Numbered from the stretch's first letter, positions 34,250-45,904 are shown. The stretch is DNA of 64,000 nt from Tridacna crocea (GCA_943736015.1 OX031058.1:17261001-17325000), one strand, 5' to 3'. The notes: generated by a model not told the origin, from the letters alone. Translations and numbers: made by a program.

Positions 34250-35297
34250 TATACTCCACAAAAAAATTAAAGGGTCAAGTACAAAGTGTGAAAGCGATTA
34301 CGTCAACGTAGATTTATTAGAAAACAAAATATGGCATTCAATTAAAGAACCGTTTGACATCATTGTTAGGTATAAATTTCGTCTTAAAAAGTTGAATGTC
34401 TTATCACAATTCTTCGTTAGATACGACCACCCTTCAAAGTAGGGGTGCCAGACAGGGTGGGTGGAGTAAAATAAGCAATAAACTAATCATCCAACGGTAT
34501 GGGTTTTTATTCAAAATGCATGTTAGTACCGCGTGTGTCCACCACGCGCATTAATCACTTCCTGGCATCTACGGGGGAAGCTGAGAATTAACCTCCTGAT
34601 GTCTGCAACTAGTATTCGGCGCCATTCTTCAACCAGGAAATTTGACAACTCCTCAGCTGTCCTTGGTTGAGAATGCGACTGGATAATCGGCGTTGAAGAA
34701 TGTCCCAGGCATTCTGTATAGGATGAAGGTCCTGCGACCTTGCTGGCCAGTCCATCCTTTCGATACCCTCCTGCTCGAGATACTGATTCACCACTCTCGC
34801 AAGGTGTCGTCTTGCATTGTCGTACATCAGAATGAAGCCATGACCGCATGCTCCAGCGTAAGGGCGTACAACAGGGTCTAGGACTTCGTCTCTGTATCTA
34901 ACACCGTCAGGGCCCCATTTTTAATGACGTACAGGTCCCTACGTCCATCAAGGGATATGCCAGCCCATACGAGCATTGATCCCCCACCATATCTGTCATG
35001 CTCTGCCACACACCAATCATGAAAACGCTCATTTCTTTGTCTCCACACTGGTCTCCGCCCGTCATTGAAATCCAGATTGAATCTTGACTCGTCCGACCAC
35101 AAAATGTTTCGAAAATGTTGACGTCCAAGTTGCACATGATCACGGGCAAACACAACACGACATCTGCGATGGTGTGGGGTCAAGGGTGGTAGCACCACCG
35201 GTCTTTTGGCCCACAGGTTTGCTCCATGAAGTCTGTTCCTAATGGTTTGAACAGAGATTCTGTACCCATATGTCTGTTCAAAGTCTCTGTTGAGCGT
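34250..35297 (-). pseudogene. Tc1-like transposase remnant
   Basis: Minus-strand pieces in two frames: TIRNRLHGANLWAKRP (helix-turn-helix end), NILWSDESRFNLDF (first catalytic Asp), DRYGGGSMLVWAGIS, and, after a frameshift near 34850-34880, MYDNARRHLARVVNQYLEQ (second Asp) and SQDLHPIQNAWDILQRRLSS. The third acidic residue, expected 35 positions after the second Asp (DD34E), is Gln in HPIQN. The N-terminus is missing because the element abuts a family A MITE half (35291-35372). One end near 34255 reads ACTCCACAAAAAAATTAAAG, similar to Tc1 termini. Dead element, only in unit 2. Confidence 0.85.
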
Positions 35298-35372
35298 AAC
35301 TCGTTTGTTTTGTCGTCTGCAAGTGCTTTCAATTTGGACCAGTCTTAAATTTTGTTGTTTAGTAAAGAGGTA
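35291..35372. mobile_element. Half copy of TTAA-MITE family A beside the Tc1 remnant
   Basis: Keeps only the arm GTCTGCAAGTGCTTTCAATT with the end TTTAGTAAAGAGGTAA. The palindrome is gone, replaced by the Tc1 remnant. Confidence 0.65.
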
Positions 35373-35434
35373 AGAATTGACTTGCTTTATAGTCGTGTCT
35401 TGAAGATTTGTTTCAGGCAACAATGGAGTAACCT

Positions 35435-35663
35435 TTAACTCTTTACCAAACGACAAAATTTTAGACTGGTCCAAATTGAAAGCATTTGCAGACGACAAAA
35501 TAAAAGTGACTGAAAATTCGAAATTTGTTCTCTGAAGGGTAGAAAACATTGTCGGAAAAGGAGAAAATACTAGTTACCAGCATTTTCTCCTTTTCCCACA
35601 ATGTTTTCTAAAGGCTTCTTTCTTATGGGCGTCAAAAGTAGGGATTGTGTGGTAATGGGTTAA
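35435..35663. mobile_element. TTAA-MITE family A
   Basis: TTAA at 35435-35438 and 35660-35663. One palindrome arm has an A for G change (AATACTAGTTACCAGC). A more diverged copy follows at about 35664-35830. Confidence 0.85.
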
Positions 35664-36091
35664 ATTCTTTATCATAAAGCAAACTTTTAGACTCTTCTAT
35701 ACTGGAAGCTATTGAAGACGAAAAATTGAACCCGTTTTGAGGATAGAATTTGCCTTTCAAAGTACAAAAAGCACTGTTGGAAAAAGGAGAAAATGCTGAC
35801 AAACAAGAAACCAATGTGTTCACCTTTTTCCAACAATGCTTTCAATGACTCTTTGCCGAACATGCTGAGTGTATTATACTTAATTACTTATCCCAATTAG
35901 TACATTACTAAACACTCAAAGAAGTATCTGAACTCAAGGATAGTGTCAATTTTCCCTTGGATGTGAAATACATTGTTTGAATGTGAACTATTGCTTTTAA
36001 CAAGCATTCTGTCTTTTTCAAACCAATGTTTTCTACATCGGTTCACGTTTACCCATAAAGTACTGGAACCAAGTTACCTTCTTTTTGGGGA

Positions 36092-36153
36092 CAGTGTTTA
36101 TCAAGATCAGACTGCACAGAACATGCAGTCTGATCTCAGATCAACACTGTCCG
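36092..36153. mobile_element. Short palindromic MITE family D
   Basis: GATCAGACTGCACAGAACAT, then GCAGTCTGATC, with ends GGACAGTGTT and CAACACTGTCC. Nearly perfect hairpin. Confidence 0.75.
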
Positions 36154-36995
36154 CAACCTTCTTACATATTTTGGCCAGAAAAACAATGAAAATACGGTAC
36201 TGAGGATTCTTTTCATAATTGAAGCGGTCCATTATAAATATCCAGTACTCTAAGGGTAAGGGATATAGCCATATATTCGTTATAATAAATAATCTATCTA
36301 ATACCTGACGTAAAATACGAGATTTTATCACTGCTCTATAGCATCATTGAAATTTCTCAATAATTATTCTTCTGGACGAAGTATAGTTGTTAACTACTAA
36401 TCTATGGACAAAACTCGTAATTGTCATGGGAATTCGCGCCCATTTTTCATCACATCTCAGAAATGCGATCGCCGTGTCAACAGCTGTAGATGTAAGATAA
36501 ACTTAAACACCTTTATCCAACTGAACTGAAATCAGCAACAACTTACTGTTTACCTATATTTTTATGGGTACAACGTGCTACACTGTAATAATTTGTACAT
36601 GCAGAAAAAAAAAAAGGAGTGGATACTTGTAACAACTAATTGCCCGTATTCGGACCTTGTTTTGCACACTGGTGACACCTTTGTCAGTGGTTTTAAAGCT
36701 TTGCGCCGTTTGGTTTGTTTTTTCGGTCAGAAATTATACTACTTTGGACTCTGGAACTCTTTCACAGAAAGTGGCCGGTGAAAACGGCTCCTGGCTTATC
36801 CAGGAATCTTGAAACTGGCGAATTGCAGATAAAATGAATCTAGCATCGACCAGGATGGACTACGGTCAGACAACCATGTGTAATCTTTTTTGTAAAACCG
36901 TAGGAGGTCGTGATGAGAATGGAACAAGCTCACTTTCACAATCCACCATGTAGGTTATATAATGACCTATACAAAATGTAACGTACAACATTAAT

Positions 36996-37041
36996 TTGTC
37001 GGAACTTGTTAATCAATCGATGTAAAATAAATATGTTTAAA
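36996..37041 (+). repeat. SINE-2 tail fragment
   Basis: GGAACTTGTTAATCAATCGA followed by TGTAAAATAAATATG matches the 3' tail of the SINE at 39571-39775. Confidence 0.5.
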
Positions 37042-37189
37042 CTATACTACATTAACACTGTAGATCTAGATCAGACTACAGAGGACATGCAGTCTCATCT
37101 TGGATCTACACGATCCGATAAGTAGACATTATTTCCCAAAAACATGGTTTTAAAATAGCAAAATTGTGAATTTTACTATCTGATTGAAA

Positions 37190-39285
37190 ATTTGAATTTT
37201 TAGTTATTAAACATGAAAAGCGTTAAAGTTTTTATGAATACTTGTGTCTGTGATATCTGTTTATCATCAGCTAACCCTTCTCCTGCCGATAAGAAATTAG
37301 ACTTGTCCCAATTTGGAAGCTGTTGCAAATGAAGGAAAAGAAAATTTCTTTCTTGTGTAATTTGGATAATATTATTGAAAGAAAAGAAATTTTTGTTAAT
37401 GATGATCTCTTGTCTTGTCTTGCCAAAATAAAAGGTTTTTAAGTGATGTCAGCTGTGGTGGCAAATAGACTCTTTTTGTACTGTACAATGGATTGAAACT
37501 AACCGGGGCTTCGGTCTTAGCAAAGTCTTAATCACTTGCCATCAAGTTCCATACGTATTCGTTGAATCGGCTCCAAATGAAAAAGTAACATCGGGGCATA
37601 ATTATGGAAGGAAAAATGATCAGAATGGAACCAAGATAGAGTTAAAACCTGAAGTAATTACCATCGATTCAAACATTTTAACGGACTCTTTAATACCCAC
37701 CGGAACAATCCTGTCAACAGAAAGCTCTCGGTTGCCCAGAATGTCTTTTTCGATAATGTGAATGTCACAGGTAAATGAGAATCTTGAACAAAGTGAGAAA
37801 AATGATGTCTGTTTACTGTCCAATAATCTTTCCTCCTCAATCGCCTACTCTTCAGTCCATAGCAAAATTCGATTTTCTTGTATTGTAAACATCAGGCCTA
37901 TGCATATGAATCATTTTCAGTATCATTCCTAGTCGAATTCTTTGAGTTTTGTTTTTATATTTTTAAGATAACGCAATTTCTTATTGGCTAAATAAAATGT
38001 TGAACCAATCAGAAAGTTGTTACTTTCTAAATATCGAGAAGAAGACGAAGAATAAGTTTAAGAATCGTTAGTAAATAAGGTCCATGATGATATTTCTGAA
38101 GAGAAAGGTACAAAGAGCAGGTATTTTTTTCCTCGTCTAGCTGAAGATTTTTTTGTTCGTGATAGTAAAGAAATCATGAGACTTTTACCTCAATATTTTT
38201 CTATCCGCACACTTAATGTAAATAAGTAATGTCTTTAAAACATATTTGTATCCGAAAGTAATGAGCTACAAAAGCTGACGTCATTTCTGTAGCTTTACCG
38301 TTAACACCAATGACCATACAATTTGAAAAAAAAAATCATCGTAGTGTCTGCCACGTAAAAGTAGGAACCATTTATACTGTATATTTGTTTCAAAAGATAT
38401 CTTTGTGTTACATGGCTTCATTATAACAGTAAATTTATAGTTTTTACCCATTAGTTTCAGTAGGCAACCACATTGATCTATGACAAACCTACCATACCTT
38501 TTAACGTCCTTGAGGAAAACACTTTAAAAAATTTATATCACAATTTTTTTCCCATGGACATGTTTTTTTATTTCTTTTAGAAAACTTTACACATAGAAGC
38601 TCATCATGTCTCTGGAAGATTTCTGTAAAAAAAAAAAAAAAAAAAGCCAAAAAAGATTTGGGTCACTGTGCTCGTTTGTGAGAAATTTGCCTTTGTTCTA
38701 AAATTCAGCACGACAAAAATATGTGCGCATCAGGATGCGCGCGAACATTTGCCACATAAGTCATTAATACTTTTATAGCATTGATGGTGACCAGCACTTT
38801 CTACCTTTTAACTTTCAGTTTGTCATCTGCAAATTTCAGTTTCGAGCAGTCAGAATTTTTTTGTCGTCTTCCAAAAAGACTAATAACCGTGGATACCAAG
38901 ATTAAGACAATTTTCCAGCATTTAATGATTTCAAAGAAAAGTTTGTTAGTAATCAATAAGTCCTTCGAGCAACTCTAGAGAACAAAGCAGTTTAGTAAAT
39001 CTGTATTGAATTTTATAAGTAATGTTCAGAGAGATACCAAATGTTACTCTAAGGATCATAAATGACTGTTTCCTGTCTAAAAAGTACAACCCAGTACTGT
39101 ATATGGGTCAATCTGATGCCGGTCATACTAAATGGAGTTCTTGCGGAAATAATTCTATAGGGTAATTGGTTTTCACCTCTACAAAAAACATAATTAAGCT
39201 AACTATGGCATGCAGGGGTTTATGTATCTTTCTTGTGTATAATCGTATAATTATGGATTCATATTATCCATTTTTCGAAAAACTG
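37190..39285. other. Right part of unit 2, non-coding
   Basis: Colinear with 20690-22530. No ORF is conserved between the two. It has a poly-A run at about 38627-38645, a fold-back relic at about 37930-38085 and an old family A relic at about 38770-38890. Confidence 0.55.
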
Positions 39286-39570
39286 ATTGAATTATTAGGT
39301 AGACTTAGCCACGGACATGCAAGAACTTAACCAAAATGAAAAAATAAAAAAATAAAACCTCTTTGTACAGAGAGTGACTCAATCATATTCTTGCTTCCTA
39401 GGAACGGAAAGTATGTGATAGCAGTAATCGCAGGAAAACATGGTATCGTTAACAAAATAGCATAATGCACTGAAATGGTCTGAAAAAAATCATCATTTAA
39501 AATCCATATTGAAACTGGATCACGACCCTTTGTCTTACAGACCTGCATCTTCGCAAGCCAATGCTGATGA

Positions 39571-39775
39571 TTAGTTTTATTATATTTATTTTACATCGAT
39601 TGAGAAACAAGTTCTTACAACTTATACAAATCTCTCTCGATTCTGCTTCCTGGGAACTACACCAGTACTCGCACCGACTGTGTGGGCCAATGAAAAATCC
39701 CAAAGTTGACACCCGCTCCCGGGTATCGAACTCAGGCCGACGTATTTCCTGAAAACCCCATTGACCATCTGAGAT
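39571..39775 (-). repeat. tRNA-derived SINE-2
   Basis: On the minus strand a tRNA-like head has a box-B-like GAGTTCGATACC and a poorer box A (CTCAGATGGTCAATGG). A body follows (GGGATTTTTCATTGGCCCAC, then GGTGTAGTTCCCAGGAAGC) and a tail TTTCTCAATCGATGTAAAAT. Partial copies: 36996-37041, 51813-51916 and 62998-63128. Confidence 0.65.
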
Positions 39776-39796
39776 CAGCTAATTCCATTTTGTCAG

Positions 39797-39916
39797 AGCA
39801 TGGCTCATATTATAATATATCGTCGGTTTACTTCTAAAACCTTGTAACAGCAGTGTATTACAAGCTGTAGTTACGAGGTTTTAGAAGTAAACCGACGATA
39901 TGAGGCATGCTCTAGA
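39797..39916. mobile_element. Cruciform MITE family C, longest copy
   Basis: Core ATCGTCGGTTTACTTC against GAAGTAAACCGACGAT at 39818-39902. The inverted repeat extends outward through AGAGCATGGCTCAT and ATGAGGCATGCTCT. Confidence 0.75.
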
Positions 39917-40058
39917 AAAAGGAGGCTTAATGCTTCTCTGCGATGCCTTTTACCAAGCAGGATATCACACAATTATAAATCTATAAAAATGTTGTTTTCT
40001 TTAACAAAACGGACTGAAACATATGGTAGACTGGTCCTCTGACATCCAGAAAATAGCG

Positions 40059-40122
40059 AAAAGTGTCGACCAAGGTCAGCCTGCGCGGACTGCGCAAGCG
40101 GACCTTGGTCGATACTGTTCGC
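40059..40122. mobile_element. Short palindromic MITE (family D-like, GC-rich variant)
   Basis: GTCGACCAAGGTCAGCCTGC against GCGGACCTTGGTCGATACTG. A related hairpin is at 49400-49470 (CAGGTCAGCCTGCGCAGACT). Confidence 0.65.
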
Positions 40123-40924
40123 CAATGTATTAAGCCCTCTTTTCAAAGACTATGGCTCATATATATATATACATTTTTCAAAACCTCTTTACGTTAGAGG
40201 CATCAGTAAAAATCGGATAAAAGGTGAATGCGTGTATTTGACCAACAAATTATCACAGTTCTGTTTTTTCTACAAGATTTCATATGTTAGAACCAAATTT
40301 ACGGCGATGCATATATCACAAGTCACGCAGTATTTCCATGTTATGTCTTTATAGATATCCAACTTTTCTGATTGCATGTCACCGCATCCACACAGCAAAT
40401 CATGTCATCTTCGGGGAATATAAGAATATACGGTTGATTTTGTAATAGGCACGTTTCTGGTTCGGAATAATAAAACATCACACAGGATGGGAAAGGAGGT
40501 TTTTTGTTTTTTTTAACATGAAAATAAGCTTTGTATAAAGGTGGGGGAGTGTTGTCTTACAAGAGGTTTTATCTCATTTATTATGGAACTGTATTTTCAG
40601 CCTCGAACTGAAAGGATTAGTGTTCAGCATTTGTCCTGTGTGGGTACATAAGAGATTCTATCTTTATGTAGAGAATTGATATTAAGTGATACACCTTTCA
40701 CAACTGAAGTTGTCTTTGATGCTAACACCTATCAAGATCAGACTGCACAAGCCGATTTACACTGGCCACTTTGCTATTTAAACTCTTTAATCATACTTAA
40801 TGTGAAAAATGTTTTATCGTTTCTTTAGGTAGCAAGTATTTTGCATGCCATCATATATAAGAAAGAGAAATTAAAAAAAAATTCAAGCGTCTGGGAATGT
40901 AACATTATCAATAAACACGTTTCA
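40123..40924. other. Non-genic
   Basis: No gene seen; AT-rich with a short family D half near 40730-40770. Confidence 0.45.
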
Positions 40925-41570
40925 TTTACGTTGTCTGCGTATATCATTTTCTTCGAAGATTAGACATATCTTATATGACACATCACCCATTCCCCGATAC
41001 TTGGAAAAATTCGGCTTCTACCGAAGCTAAAGCCAAGCCTGTAGGGATTGATTTAATAAATGGCCGCAAGATTACCTGCAAGCTGGTCATAAATAAATTT
41101 ATTGCACCGGGTAGCGTATTACTGAGTAAACGTTTATTATACCCCCGGAAAACGAATGTTATACTGGAATCAGCCTGTCTGTCCCTGTGTCCGTCCGTCC
41201 GTGTGTCCGTCTGTGTACAAAATACTAGTATTTTTGTGTCGCGAACTCCTCCTATAGTTTTCCTTCAATTGTTTTGAAACTATGCACAAATACTGATCAT
41301 ATTGAATTTTGCAAGACGCAATTTTCAAGTGTAAACTCTTCCTGGTTGAGGAATTATCTTCCTTTGAACTTTACACTTTTTTTCTGTCAAAGCGCTGGGG
41401 GGGGGGGGGGGGGGGTTATTAAGTCACATTCAGTGAGAGCTCTAGTTTTATTTTGGAATTCAAAGTAGCGGTTGTCGTTTTGAAAAATTAGTCCGCATAT
41501 GTACCCAGAATGCCCATATAAGATACATGTTTATTTGTAGAAAGGCATCTAGGTGTCATTTATGCGAAAT
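40925..41570 (-). repeat. Dispersed repeat K, copy interrupted by a HINE-front-like fragment
   Basis: Repeat K (reverse) is seen at about 40925-41040 (TCATTTTCTTCGAAGATTAG) and 41455-41570 (GTACCCAGAATGCCC). Between them, 41140-41340 begins with CCGGAAAACGAATG and GGAATCAGCCTGTCTG, then TCCGTCCGTCCGTGTGTCCG. This is a known-looking front of bivalve tandem-repeat elements and may be related to the array at 1-1810. A run of 21 G is at about 41397-41416. Confidence 0.55.
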
Positions 41571-41752
41571 CGGTTTGAAATAGGTACGATGACGTCATAT
41601 CCGATTCCGTAAAAATAGACATAAATGCCCTTCCCGTTATGTAAATGCTTTCATAGCACCTTGTTTTCTCTTCAGTGTGTATCGTCCAATGTCTTTACGC
41701 TTGCAGAGAAAACTACTTTTAAAAGTATATATCATAGTTCATGTGTCTATTT

Positions 41753-42118
41753 TTAGAAATGTGATGGGTAAAGAAATGTCGTAATTTAAACTGCGGGGAA
41801 TTATTTCCCCGTCACAGTGAATATTTTCCTCCTTCCGAAAATTTGGAAGTACTTTTTTTTTTGAAAAATCAGTTATCCGGTTAATTGACTTGAGACCACT
41901 AGTTTTAAAAGTGGCATTCGTTGACAAAATAATCAGAGGAAATAAATATATAATTTATTTCATCAGCTTGTGGTTAATATGGAGAAATATTTGCCTCAAA
42001 ATGGCAAGGTCCGCGAAAATAACTCGTGCCTTACGGCACTCGTTATTTTCGCATGCCTTTCCCTTTTCGGCAAATATTTCCCCATATTAACCACAAGGTG
42101 ATGAAGTAAATTCTATCT
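41753..42118 (+). mobile_element. MITE family F with nested palindrome, copy 1
   Basis: Contains CATCAGCTTGTGGTTAATAT inverted as ATATTAACCACAAGGTGATG, and inside it CGAAAATAACTCGTGCCTTA against CACTCGTTATTTTCG. A reverse-orientation copy is at 55843-56196. Confidence 0.75.
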
Positions 42119-42248
42119 ACCATTTTTTTCACAAGAGTTTTTTGTTCACTCCAATAAATCTAAATAGCCCAGTTTAAATTGAGATCAAAGATGCTGTTAG
42201 AGACCCTTGCTTCGAGCCGATGTGGTTCCCTGTGTATGAATTTACATA

Positions 42249-42478
42249 TTGAACCCTTTACCAAACAATCCCCGGGTTTTACGATCCTGATGAAGAAAAC
42301 TTGTGAAAACATTGTGGGAAAAGAAGAAAATGCAGGTTACCAGTATTTTCTCCTTTTCGAACAATGTTTTCTAGTCTTCTGAAGTCAAGTTTCAATTTAT
42401 GAGGAACGTTTATTTTGTCGTCTACAAATGTTTTCGATTGAGACAAATCTAAAATTTTGTCTTTTGGTAAAGAGTTAA
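42249..42478. mobile_element. TTAA-MITE family A
   Basis: Ends TTGAACCCTTTACC and GGTAAAGAGTTAA (TTAA at 42475-42478). The palindrome has several mismatches. A half copy is at 43036-43110. Confidence 0.75.
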
Positions 42479-42790
42479 CCAATCCGGAGTCTTTTGTTGG
42501 TTATTCGTTTACGCATAGGCCTTTGAGACTCCACTGGTCTATCACTGTGCCCTAAAGTTTTCTGCGGTCGATCCATGATCGAAAACTTATTCAGTTACAT
42601 ATTGGCATATCGTCTGCATATCACGGAATAATTATATTACTGAAATTTTCATCAACACCGTTTCTATAAATAACACATTGATGATTGCCTCTATGTTTTA
42701 ATAAATAAAAGTATGCAATGAAATTGAAGAAAATTCTAGCCCGAACACATTTAATCAAAAACGAAAAAATAAACCTAGTTACCCTACCCT

Positions 42791-42962
42791 GTAATGCAGA
42801 GAAATGACCCTCCCCTACAAAATGACTCATGGGTCACTTCTCTATGTAGAGGAATGACCCTGGTCATTATTCTACGTAGAGAAATAACCCATGTGTCATT
42901 ATTCTACGTACAGAAATGACCCATGGCTCATTTTGTAAGGGATGGTCATTTCCCTGCATTAC
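42791..42962. repeat. Dyad array M, copy 1
   Basis: A bounded inverted element (GTAATGCAGAGAAATGACCC at the left, GGTCATTTCCCTGCATTAC at the right) filled with alternating palindromes CTACGTAGAG and AAATGACCC...GGGTCATT, about four repeats at roughly 36-bp spacing. The larger relative is at 51315-51582. Confidence 0.8.
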
Positions 42963-43110
42963 CGGCGCAGATTGGTTCACAAATAATTTTTCTTGTGCAT
43001 CCTTACCCTTCTGGAAAAAATTTAAATTTTTGAAATACATTTATTTTGTCGTCTGCAAGTGCTTTCAATTTGGACCTGTCTACAATTTTGTCGTTGGGTA
43101 AAGAGTTGAA

Positions 43111-43917
43111 TTGTGGTCTGCGAATGATTTGAATATGGACGAGTCCTGGCTGTGGTATTTGTCGAAGACAATACCACTATGAGTTCAAGATTGAATTTTG
43201 ATAACCATATATCTTATTTTGTGCAAAGCCGAGGGAAATAAACCCAGTTAAACTCATTCTTTCTCAGACAAATGAGTTTTTCGGTGGCACACAGATATGT
43301 AATTTGAAATGGCATTTTAAAATACATTGGGTGGGGCCATCCATCGTTGAGATACTTATTTTTGATTGAAAATAGCTTCTCTCGTTCATAGCCTGTTATT
43401 GCTGCAATGATACAAATTTGCCTACTGGGCTTTTTCGTTCCAAAACCATTTCGTTCCATGGCTTGTTCGTCCTATGGTGGCGCGCTACTCCATTTGATTG
43501 CTCATGAATATTTATAGATCGAAGTAATTGATTGTAATGTTGGAAAATAAATGTAAACGGCTAACGATATTTCAAAATTATAATTTTAAGGTACATGAGT
43601 ACTCTCCCTTCAACCGGAAAGGTATTCATTTGCTTTTAAGCCAATATTTGAACAATATGTCTCTTTTTCTTTCTTACTATTGATTCCACGCATTGGTTGT
43701 CTTTGACAAATACCACTTCAGCGTTCTCAACGCTTTGATTTTTCTTTTGCGAAAGAGTTAGAATTACAAGGATGCAGTAGTTGGGATAACATGACAGCTG
43801 GAAATGAGGCAGAAACATTGACATAAAGTAGACGAACAGGAAGAATGTTATGTTTACTGATGGATGTAGTAGGAAATTGATAAATAAAGAAATTTAGCCG
43901 CGTTCTGTTAAAAAGGC
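43111..43917. other. Non-genic
   Basis: No gene recognised. Short ORFs on both strands show no domain or splice context. Confidence 0.4.
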
Positions 43918-44152
43918 GTGTCACCCTTTACCAAGCGACAAAATTTTAGACTGGTCCAAATTGAAAGCACTCGCAGACTACAAGATAGTCGTAACTCAAA
44001 AATTCAAAATTGTTTCCAGCTGAATAGAAAATACTGTGGGAAAAAGAGAAATTGCTGGTTACCAGCATTTTCTCCTTTTCCCACAATGTTTTCAAACGCT
44101 TTCTCTGTTAGGGGTGTCAAAAGTCGTCACTGTGTGCATGGTAAAGCGTTAA
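43918..44152. mobile_element. TTAA-MITE family A
   Basis: Starts CACCCTTTACCAAGCGACAA and ends GGTAAAGCGTTAA (TTAA 44149-44152). The left TTAA is mutated. Confidence 0.75.
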
Positions 44153-45065
44153 TGCATGTGCAAAAAGTATCGCCTCGGGTCGGAGAGTGGAGTGCCAACG
44201 TTTTTGCGAATAGTTAAGTTACTATTGCTGAAGGACCAGTTTACCTCATTACTCAGTTTGTTGTCAGACAAAATAACTTTTATGGATACATAATGACGCA
44301 ATGACTTACTTGGTATAATGTACCATCGAGGTGCGTTTTCCAAGATCCTTTTCCAAGAGCATACATTTTTTCCGAAGCAACTATAGATTTTACTTCTGTA
44401 AAACAGTAAAAACAACGTGTTGTATAGTTTATTCAGTCTGTTTATTGATCACACTACAGCGTAACATGAGCCGAAATTTAATTATTGTACTCATACATTT
44501 TTTTCTTCGAAAACTGAATTTATACAATATACGATAAAATCTCTTGAAAGTATTCATGGAAAAACAAAACATATAATCGAAAAGAGAAACAGTGTTACAG
44601 CATATAAGGACGATGTTGATTTCTTGTGTCCTGTATTTGATACTTGCGCATATTGTAAAACAGAAAAGCAAAACAAAAACTTTATTGGACACTTGGAACA
44701 TATCGAAAAAAAAATCTGTAACACGACTTCAATAATTGAATTATTTTTCTGTTATCATTTTTCACTTCAAAGTTAATGTCTAGCATACCACGTTGAATTT
44801 CGAAATGGAACTTGAGGTCTTTCGATGCAAAACTCGCTTCACCTTCCAGAGACACTGTCCTGTACGTGGCATTTTAATTTGAAAAAAATGCAAGTATTCG
44901 TCAAGAGTAATTTTGAACAATATTGAATCATAAAACTTCGAATGTATGTACAAATAAAATAAATAACAAATAAATAAATAAATAGATATATAAATAAAGA
45001 AACAGTAATGATAATAAAAACCTTGTTACTCAGAAAAAACACTTTTTTGAATTGGGAAGCAACAT
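44153..45065. other. Non-genic, AT-rich
   Basis: No gene seen. An AAAT-type simple repeat is at about 44955-45000. Confidence 0.45.
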
Positions 45066-45128
45066 AACGTCGTTTATTTGAACGACCTCGTTACTACAGC
45101 TTGAAATAAGCTGTAGTTACGAGGTTTT
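45066..45128. mobile_element. Cruciform MITE family C, split by a family A MITE
   Basis: Left arm and centre (TACAGCTTGAAATAAGCTGT, AGTTACGAGG) run into the TTAA at 45129. The rest of the right arm (GTAAAC, then ACGATATG) resumes at 45358 after the family A element. This shows the TTAA-MITE inserted into an existing family C copy. Confidence 0.75.
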
Positions 45129-45357
45129 TTAACCCATTACCACACGATCCCTACTTTTGACGCCCCTGAGAAAGAAGCCTTTTGAAAACACTGTAGGAAA
45201 AGGAGAAAATGCTGGTAACCAGCATTTTCTCCTTTTCCCACAGTGTTTTCTACCCTTCCCAGAACAATTTTCAATTTTTCAGTCACCTTTGTTTTGTGGT
45301 CTGCAAATGCTTTGAATTTGAACCAGTCCAAAATTTTGTTGTGTGGTAAAGAGTTAA
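45129..45357. mobile_element. TTAA-MITE family A, nested in family C
   Basis: TTAA at 45129-45132 and 45354-45357. Intact palindrome. Clean nested insertion. Confidence 0.85.
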
Positions 45358-45514
45358 GTAAACTGTCCCTACGATATGCTGTCTTACACGTAGGTTGTTC
45401 ACAACATCGCGAACTTTGGGTTAAATAGCGACCTCGCATTGCTATTGTTGCTTGTAATAAGATGAAAGTAAACGTAGAACAGGCGTGTTGCTCTTGTTAC
45501 ATCATAATGTACAT

Positions 45515-45904
45515 TTATCTTTTACCGAAACAGTATTCCGGGGTGCCGTCTTCTGCATAAATAGATTTATAGTCCAGGTTGGTGGAATATCGTTTTGTAA
45601 GTCCAAGTACACGACTTACATATTCTTGGTCCTTCTTGTCATAGGTTATTCTATTTTTATTCCACACCTTGCATTCCGTGTCAACTTTGATTCCGTTACT
45701 ATAGAGACAACACTTCGCACATTTCTCGCCGTCGTAAAGGTCGTCTCCCCATAGAACGACACAATTAGCACATTCATACAGACAATACTTGTAGCCCGTC
45801 ATTTTTGCTGAGGTCTTTGGTGGATAGAAAATAGTCACGGTGTAGAGCACAAAAATAAATGACAAAATGAGCGACCTGAAAAAAAAAGAAGCAGTTGATA
45901 CCAT
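45515..45904 (-). CDS. Small secreted precursor: eclosion-hormone-like cysteine pattern plus amidated C-terminal peptide
   Basis: From ATG 45904 the frame gives 129 residues: MVSTASFFFR, a hydrophobic core SLILSFIFVLYTVTIFY and a likely signal cleavage after TSA. The mature part has CLYECANC ... EKCAKCCLYSNG ... TEC, i.e. C-x3-C-x2-C-x13-C-x3-C-x11-C, within one residue per gap of the eclosion hormone spacing (x3, x2, x12, x3, x10). Downstream come a KK, a dibasic LTKR, and a 22-residue tail starting YSTNLDYKSIYAEDG and ending PEYCFGKR at the stop, a classic Gly-Lys-Arg amidation signal. A strong acceptor (TTCTTTTTTTTTCAG|G) lies at 45876, so the start could instead be in an upstream exon. 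The nature as a neuropeptide or cysteine-rich hormone precursor is inferred from these processing sites. The family match is tentative because there are eight cysteines, not six. Confidence 0.55.
   Translation of the reverse strand: MVSTASFFFRSLILSFIFVLYTVTIFYPPKTSAKMTGYKYCLYECANCVVLWGDDLYDGEKCAKCCLYSNGIKVDTECKVWNKNRITYDKKDQEYVSRVLGLTKRYSTNLDYKSIYAEDGTPEYCFGKR

Larger units (their letters stand above)
26045..39285. repeat. Segmental duplication, unit 2
   Basis: Colinear partner of 2285-22530, carrying gene 2. It lacks the exon 2 element, the LINE and intron 2 elements H, I, J and the ZAD-carrying element. It has private insertions: family A copies at 26219, 28417 and 35435, a mariner-derived fold-back at 29225 and a Tc1 remnant at 34250. 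Confidence 0.8.
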
